From positions 363 to 5,900 of the forward strand of contig DAICYU010000284.1 in NCBI GenBank assembly GCA_027311485.1: a stretch of DNA of 5,538 nt, given 5' to 3'. This stretch comes from Acetobacteraceae bacterium (GTDB lineage: Bacteria; Pseudomonadota; Alphaproteobacteria; Acetobacterales; Acetobacteraceae). Within the stretch, counting starts at the first letter, position 1; every line of letters begins with the position of its first letter. Shown here in pieces: positions 4,248-5,538 of this stretch. Made by a program: the position numbers and the translations under genes. Under the pieces are notes generated by a model. The model worked only from the letters and a program-made list of their open reading frames with translations, was not told the origin of the DNA and ran no database searches.

Positions 4248-5538
4248 TCAGTCCCCGTCCACGGTTACCGGCGAGCGATTTTCCACCAAAGCCATCAACG
4301 TTTCCAGCCGGTCCGCCTCGGCGGCGGGCTTGTCGGTGCGGATGCGCGCGAGGCGCGGAAACCGCATCGCCACCCCGGATTTGTGCCGGTTCGACAACTG
4401 GACCGCGTCAAAGGCAACTTCCAGCACCATCGCCTTTTCCACCTCCCGCACCGGCCCGTAGCGGGCGGTGGTGTGGTTGCGGATCCAGCGGTCCAGAAAC
4501 GCCAACTCCTGGTCGGTGAAGCCGAAATACGCCTTGCCGACCGGCACCAGTTCATCGTCCCGCCACAGGCCGAACGTGTAGTCCGAGTAGAAACTGCTGC
4601 GCTTGCCATGCCCGCGCTGCGCATACATCAGCACGGCATCGACGGTCAGCGGGTCGCGCTTCCATTTCCACCACTGGCCCTTCACCCGCCCGGGCAGGTA
4701 CGGGCTGTCGCCGCGCTTCAGCATCAGCCCCTCGATCGAGGCCGCCCGCGCGCCATCCCGCAAGCCGGCGAGTTCATCCAGCGACCCGAACGGGATCAGC
4801 GGCGAAAGGTCCATGCGTGCCGGCCGCTGCCGTGCGAACCAGTCTTCCAGACGCTGCCGACGGGCATCGAACGGCAGGCCGCGCAGATCCTCCGCGCCGT
4901 CGAACAGCAGATCGTACAGCCGCACGCCGACCGGGTAGCGCGTCATCATCGCCTGCGTCACCGCCTTGCGGTTCAGCCGCTGCTGCAGATCGGCGAACGG
5001 CGCCACCACCTGATCGCGGATGACCAGCAACTCCCCGTCCAGCACCGCGTGGAAATCCATCGCATCCAGGATTTCCGGAAACGCCCCTGAAATATCGTCC
5101 GCCCCGCGCGAAAACAGCCGCCGGCCGCCGGCCGTGGCGACAAGCTGGACGCGGATGCCGTCCCATTTCCACTCGGCCCGCCACTCGGGCGCCCGTAACC
5201 CGGCGAGGTCGGGCTCCTCCAGCGGATGCGCCAGCATCGGCGGGCGGAACACCGGGGCATCGGCGGGATCGGGTTTGTCCCCCCTGCCCTCCAGCCAGGC
5301 GAACAGCGCCGTATAGGGCGGGGTAAGGCCGTGCCAGACCTCCTCGACATCGTCCGCCGCGACGTTGCCGATCTCGGCCAGCGCGATCTTCGCTAGCCGG
5401 CCCGAGGCACCGACGCGCAGCCCGCCGGTGATCAGCTTCAGCAACGCCAGACGGGTGGACGCATCCGTACAGTCCAGCCATTCCGCCACCAGGCCCGGCA
5501 GCGCGGATTTCGGCGCCGTCGCCAGCGTTTCCACCACC
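4248..5538 (-). CDS. ATP-dependent DNA ligase, bacterial LigC/PP_1105 type (N-terminus off window)
   Basis: The enzyme seals DNA nicks using ATP through a lysyl-AMP intermediate. The reading frame is open to the window edge, so the visible 429-430 residues are the C-terminal part; relatives run to about 530 residues, so about 100 are missing. Numbering from the GTG (an internal valine codon) at 5537: a helical DNA-binding remnant with LLKLITGGLRVG at 32-43; motif I AEWKWDGIR at 121-129 with AMP-accepting Lys124; LFSRGADDIS at 141-150 (Ia); VLDGELL at 165-171 (III, Asp167 and Glu169); RLYDLLF at 206-212 (IIIa); SIEGLMLKR at 267-275 (IV, Glu269); WWKWKRD at 289-295 (V, Lys291 and Lys293); then an OB-fold ending in motif VI, MRFPRLARIRTDK at 391-403. 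All nucleotidyltransferase motifs are intact, so it should be active. The family (DNA ligase, ATP-dependent, PP_1105 family) usually sits with a ligase-associated exonuclease, an Lhr-like helicase and a metallophosphoesterase in a repair cluster, distinct from the replicative NAD-dependent LigA. Confidence 0.95.
   Translation of the reverse strand, partial: VVETLATAPKSALPGLVAEWLDCTDASTRLALLKLITGGLRVGASGRLAKIALAEIGNVAADDVEEVWHGLTPPYTALFAWLEGRGDKPDPADAPVFRPPMLAHPLEEPDLAGLRAPEWRAEWKWDGIRVQLVATAGGRRLFSRGADDISGAFPEILDAMDFHAVLDGELLVIRDQVVAPFADLQQRLNRKAVTQAMMTRYPVGVRLYDLLFDGAEDLRGLPFDARRQRLEDWFARQRPARMDLSPLIPFGSLDELAGLRDGARAASIEGLMLKRGDSPYLPGRVKGQWWKWKRDPLTVDAVLMYAQRGHGKRSSFYSDYTFGLWRDDELVPVGKAYFGFTDQELAFLDRWIRNHTTARYGPVREVEKAMVLEVAFDAVQLSNRHKSGVAMRFPRLARIRTDKPAAEADRLETLMALVENRSPVTVDGD

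Noticed and set aside
4176..5090. Open frame of 304 codons on the plus strand over the ligase
   Set aside because: It is antisense to a ligase with every nucleotidyltransferase motif present; the product is rich in His, Arg, Gln and Pro, typical of a shadow.
5535..5537. GTG at the right edge as the true start of the ligase
   Set aside because: The frame is still open at the edge, the visible protein lacks about 100 N-terminal residues compared with the family, and the GTG fits as an internal valine.
1..5538. Mobile element or defence island
   Set aside because: No transposase, integrase, terminal inverted repeat, target duplication or tRNA attachment site was seen, and base composition looks even across the genes.

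Overview
The window is GC-rich DNA (roughly two-thirds G+C by eye, with strong G/C preference at third codon positions) from a bacterial chromosome. The protein types and the look of the sequences suggest an alphaproteobacterium, perhaps of the Rhodospirillales/Acetobacteraceae kind. That placement is inference; no rRNA or other marker gene is present.

Layout. Two genes run rightward on the left: a LivM-type permease of a branched-chain amino acid ABC importer (18-950), preceded by what may be the last codons of LivH, and a fold-type-I PLP-dependent aminotransferase (1106-2335). Between them lies a perfect 14-bp inverted repeat that probably ends or attenuates the liv transcript. Three genes run leftward on the right: the C-terminal four-fifths of an ATP-dependent DNA ligase of the bacterial LigC/PP_1105 type (5538-4248, cut by the window edge), a protein of unknown function (4153-3455), and an HpcH/HpaI-family class II aldolase (3337-2543). 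The aminotransferase and aldolase converge on a 207-bp gap that holds a short 14-bp-period G-tract repeat and a small hairpin.

How the genes may work together. The left half reads as amino acid or related carboxylate uptake (LivM) followed by deamination (aminotransferase). The convergent aldolase acts on 2-oxo-acid type compounds and could belong to the same carbon-catabolic theme, but it is on the other strand with its own ribosome binding site and candidate promoter. The right half is a DNA repair theme. Ligases of this type are normally found beside a DNA-ligase-associated exonuclease, an Lhr-like helicase and a metallophosphoesterase. None of those is downstream here, so any partner must lie beyond the right edge. 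The unknown protein next to the ligase has an acidic/lysine layout reminiscent of PD-(D/E)XK nucleases, the most speculative but most interesting lead in the window.

Most of the window is ordinary metabolism and repair. I saw no mobile element, CRISPR array, RNA gene or clear novel system.
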